DNA from: an uncultured Clostridia bacterium
Lineage (GTDB): Bacteria > Bacillota > Clostridia > Oscillospirales > Butyricicoccaceae
Assembly (NCBI GenBank): GCA_945947915.1
Contig: CAMEZQ010000019.1
Location: forward strand, 1 to 38,922
DNA: 38,922 nucleotides
Direction of reading: 5' to 3'
The notes under the pieces are model-generated. The model was not told the DNA's origin. It saw only the letters and a program-made list of their open reading frames with translations, and did no database searches. The position numbers and the translations under genes were made by a program. Of this stretch, positions 38,148 to 38,922 are shown piece by piece; the first letter of the stretch is position 1, and each line of letters opens with the position of its first letter.

Positions 38148-38922
38148 ATGGAACACAAATGGATGAGAAAATTCACGGCGTTGATCCTGACGCTGGCACT
38201 CTCTCTCCAGTTTGTATCGCCGGCTCTTGCCGCCGTTGTCCAGGACCAAAATGGTAATTTTGTCATTCTGGATTCAGACGGCAATGTAGTCGAAAGCAAA
38301 TCCCAGAAAGAGTGGGAAGAAGAGTATCCTTACGGCATTTTTGCCTTTAAGGAAACACAGGTCAATTTGAAAGAAGGCGCCGACAACGGCGAGGAAAAAG
38401 GCACCCTGACCCTGTACCGCCTGGGCGGCACGGAGGGCCGCGCGGAAGCGCTGGTCGTCCTGGTCCCCGCTGCGGCGCAGATCGAGGAAGACCGGATGTC
38501 CTACGCCAACGCGGCCGGCACACAGGACTATCGGGTGACCGTGGAAGACCCGTGGCCCATTGCCCAGTATCAGGCATTGGGCGGCTCGGGTGAGATCATC
38601 CGCGCCGGCGGGGAGATCACCACGATCACCGGAACGCTGGAAGCGTCTGAGGAAGACGCCGCTGTCGAGGGCGAGGAACCGGCCGCACAGCTGGAGACCC
38701 AGACGCTGGTGGCCCCGGTCGAAGACGCCGACAGCTATCAGTGGCAGCTGCAGATCAAGACGGGCAGCTCTTACGTCAAGAGATGGTCCGACATCGATGG
38801 GGCTACCGACCAGGAGATGGTCATGTCTCAGGATCTGCTGAACAGGCTTTCCAACGAGAACTATACATATGACTTCCGCTGCTTCTATGAGGTCAACGGG
38901 GTCAAGTATTGCTCCGAGAGCT
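38148..38922 (+). CDS. N-terminal part of a large secreted surface protein, runs off the window
   Basis: The ATG at 38148 follows AAGGAGGGAACAAA. The first residues MEHKWMRKFTALILTLALSL, QFVSPALAAV are a signal peptide with an A-x-A cleavage site. Then a beta-rich region (YGIFAFKETQVNLKEGADNG; GTLTLYRLGG; VLVPAAAQIEEDRMSYA) resembles a Calx-beta-type domain, followed by an E/A-rich linker (LEASEEDAAVEGEEPAAQLE) and another strand-rich domain (YQWQLQIKTGSSYVKRWSDI). The frame is open to the last base. It is probably a multi-domain cell-wall protein; its anchor and function lie outside. Confidence 0.82.
   Translation, partial: MEHKWMRKFTALILTLALSLQFVSPALAAVVQDQNGNFVILDSDGNVVESKSQKEWEEEYPYGIFAFKETQVNLKEGADNGEEKGTLTLYRLGGTEGRAEALVVLVPAAAQIEEDRMSYANAAGTQDYRVTVEDPWPIAQYQALGGSGEIIRAGGEITTITGTLEASEEDAAVEGEEPAAQLETQTLVAPVEDADSYQWQLQIKTGSSYVKRWSDIDGATDQEMVMSQDLLNRLSNENYTYDFRCFYEVNGVKYCSES

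Noticed and set aside
1..38922. CRISPR arrays, rRNA and tRNA genes, complete insertion sequences
   Set aside because: I looked for regularly spaced repeats, rRNA-like and cloverleaf sequences, and transposase motifs, and saw none. The only mobile genes are the relaxase tail and the polyvalent remnant.

Overview
The window looks like a chromosomal stretch of a GC-rich Firmicute, most likely a gut Clostridia/Oscillospirales-type anaerobe. The reasons are strong AGGAGG-type ribosome sites, TTG/GTG starts, Firmicute-restricted families (DUF6061, DUF6440, DUF6485, DUF2812), an intramembrane CPBP protease and MalT-like LuxR regulators. The placement is inference from gene families and composition only; no rRNA or tRNA gene is present to test it.

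Layout. (1) 1-6.95 kb is a visibly lower-GC mobile island: the C-terminus of a MobV-type relaxase, two small accessory genes, then a controller HTH gene and a two-subunit Eco57I-like restriction-modification system in a four-base-overlap operon. It ends in wreckage of an AAA ATPase and an HNH nuclease and a TGGCAAC-repeat segment that may be the element end. (2) 7-25.9 kb is ordinary GC-rich chromosome: a broken MerR/aldo-keto reductase divergon, two HTH + zinc-ribbon regulators, acetyltransferases (one fused to an ASCH domain), DegV, a DUF1624 membrane protein, a C39-like protein, a DMT exporter, a radical SAM protein, a GDSL lipoprotein, an NhaC antiporter, a DUF6485-nucleosidase fusion, a Nudix hydrolase and an M28 lipoprotein peptidase. 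(3) 26.4-30.03 kb is a remnant of a phage/ICE 'polyvalent' giant protein (metallopeptidase and DNA methylase domains). At least three, probably four, small genes lie nested inside it, all in the +1 frame and in its inter-domain linkers. (4) 30.1-35.0 kb is a TetR-controlled membrane/ABC-export locus made mostly of truncated genes. (5) 35.4-38.9 kb holds a MalT-like LuxR regulator gene with an internal deletion, a DUF2442 gene and the start of a large secreted protein that runs off the window.

Two themes stand out. First, the polyvalent remnant is translated-looking in two frames: main-frame homology resumes in the same frame after each linker, while the linkers themselves encode small proteins with good Shine-Dalgarno sites in the other frame. 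A single in-frame TAG sits where homologues, as I remember them, have Gln. Second, an unusual number of genes carry internal deletions or chimeric joins (aldo-keto reductase, DUF554, CPBP protease, ABC permease, FtsX/GyrI, LuxR, AAA/HNH, polyvalent protein). This suggests either active genome erosion or a collapsed assembly, and raw reads would tell which.

Regulatory signals readable here include a perfect-spacing promoter with a palindrome in front of the restriction controller, paired TetR operators flanking tetR, and many intrinsic terminators.
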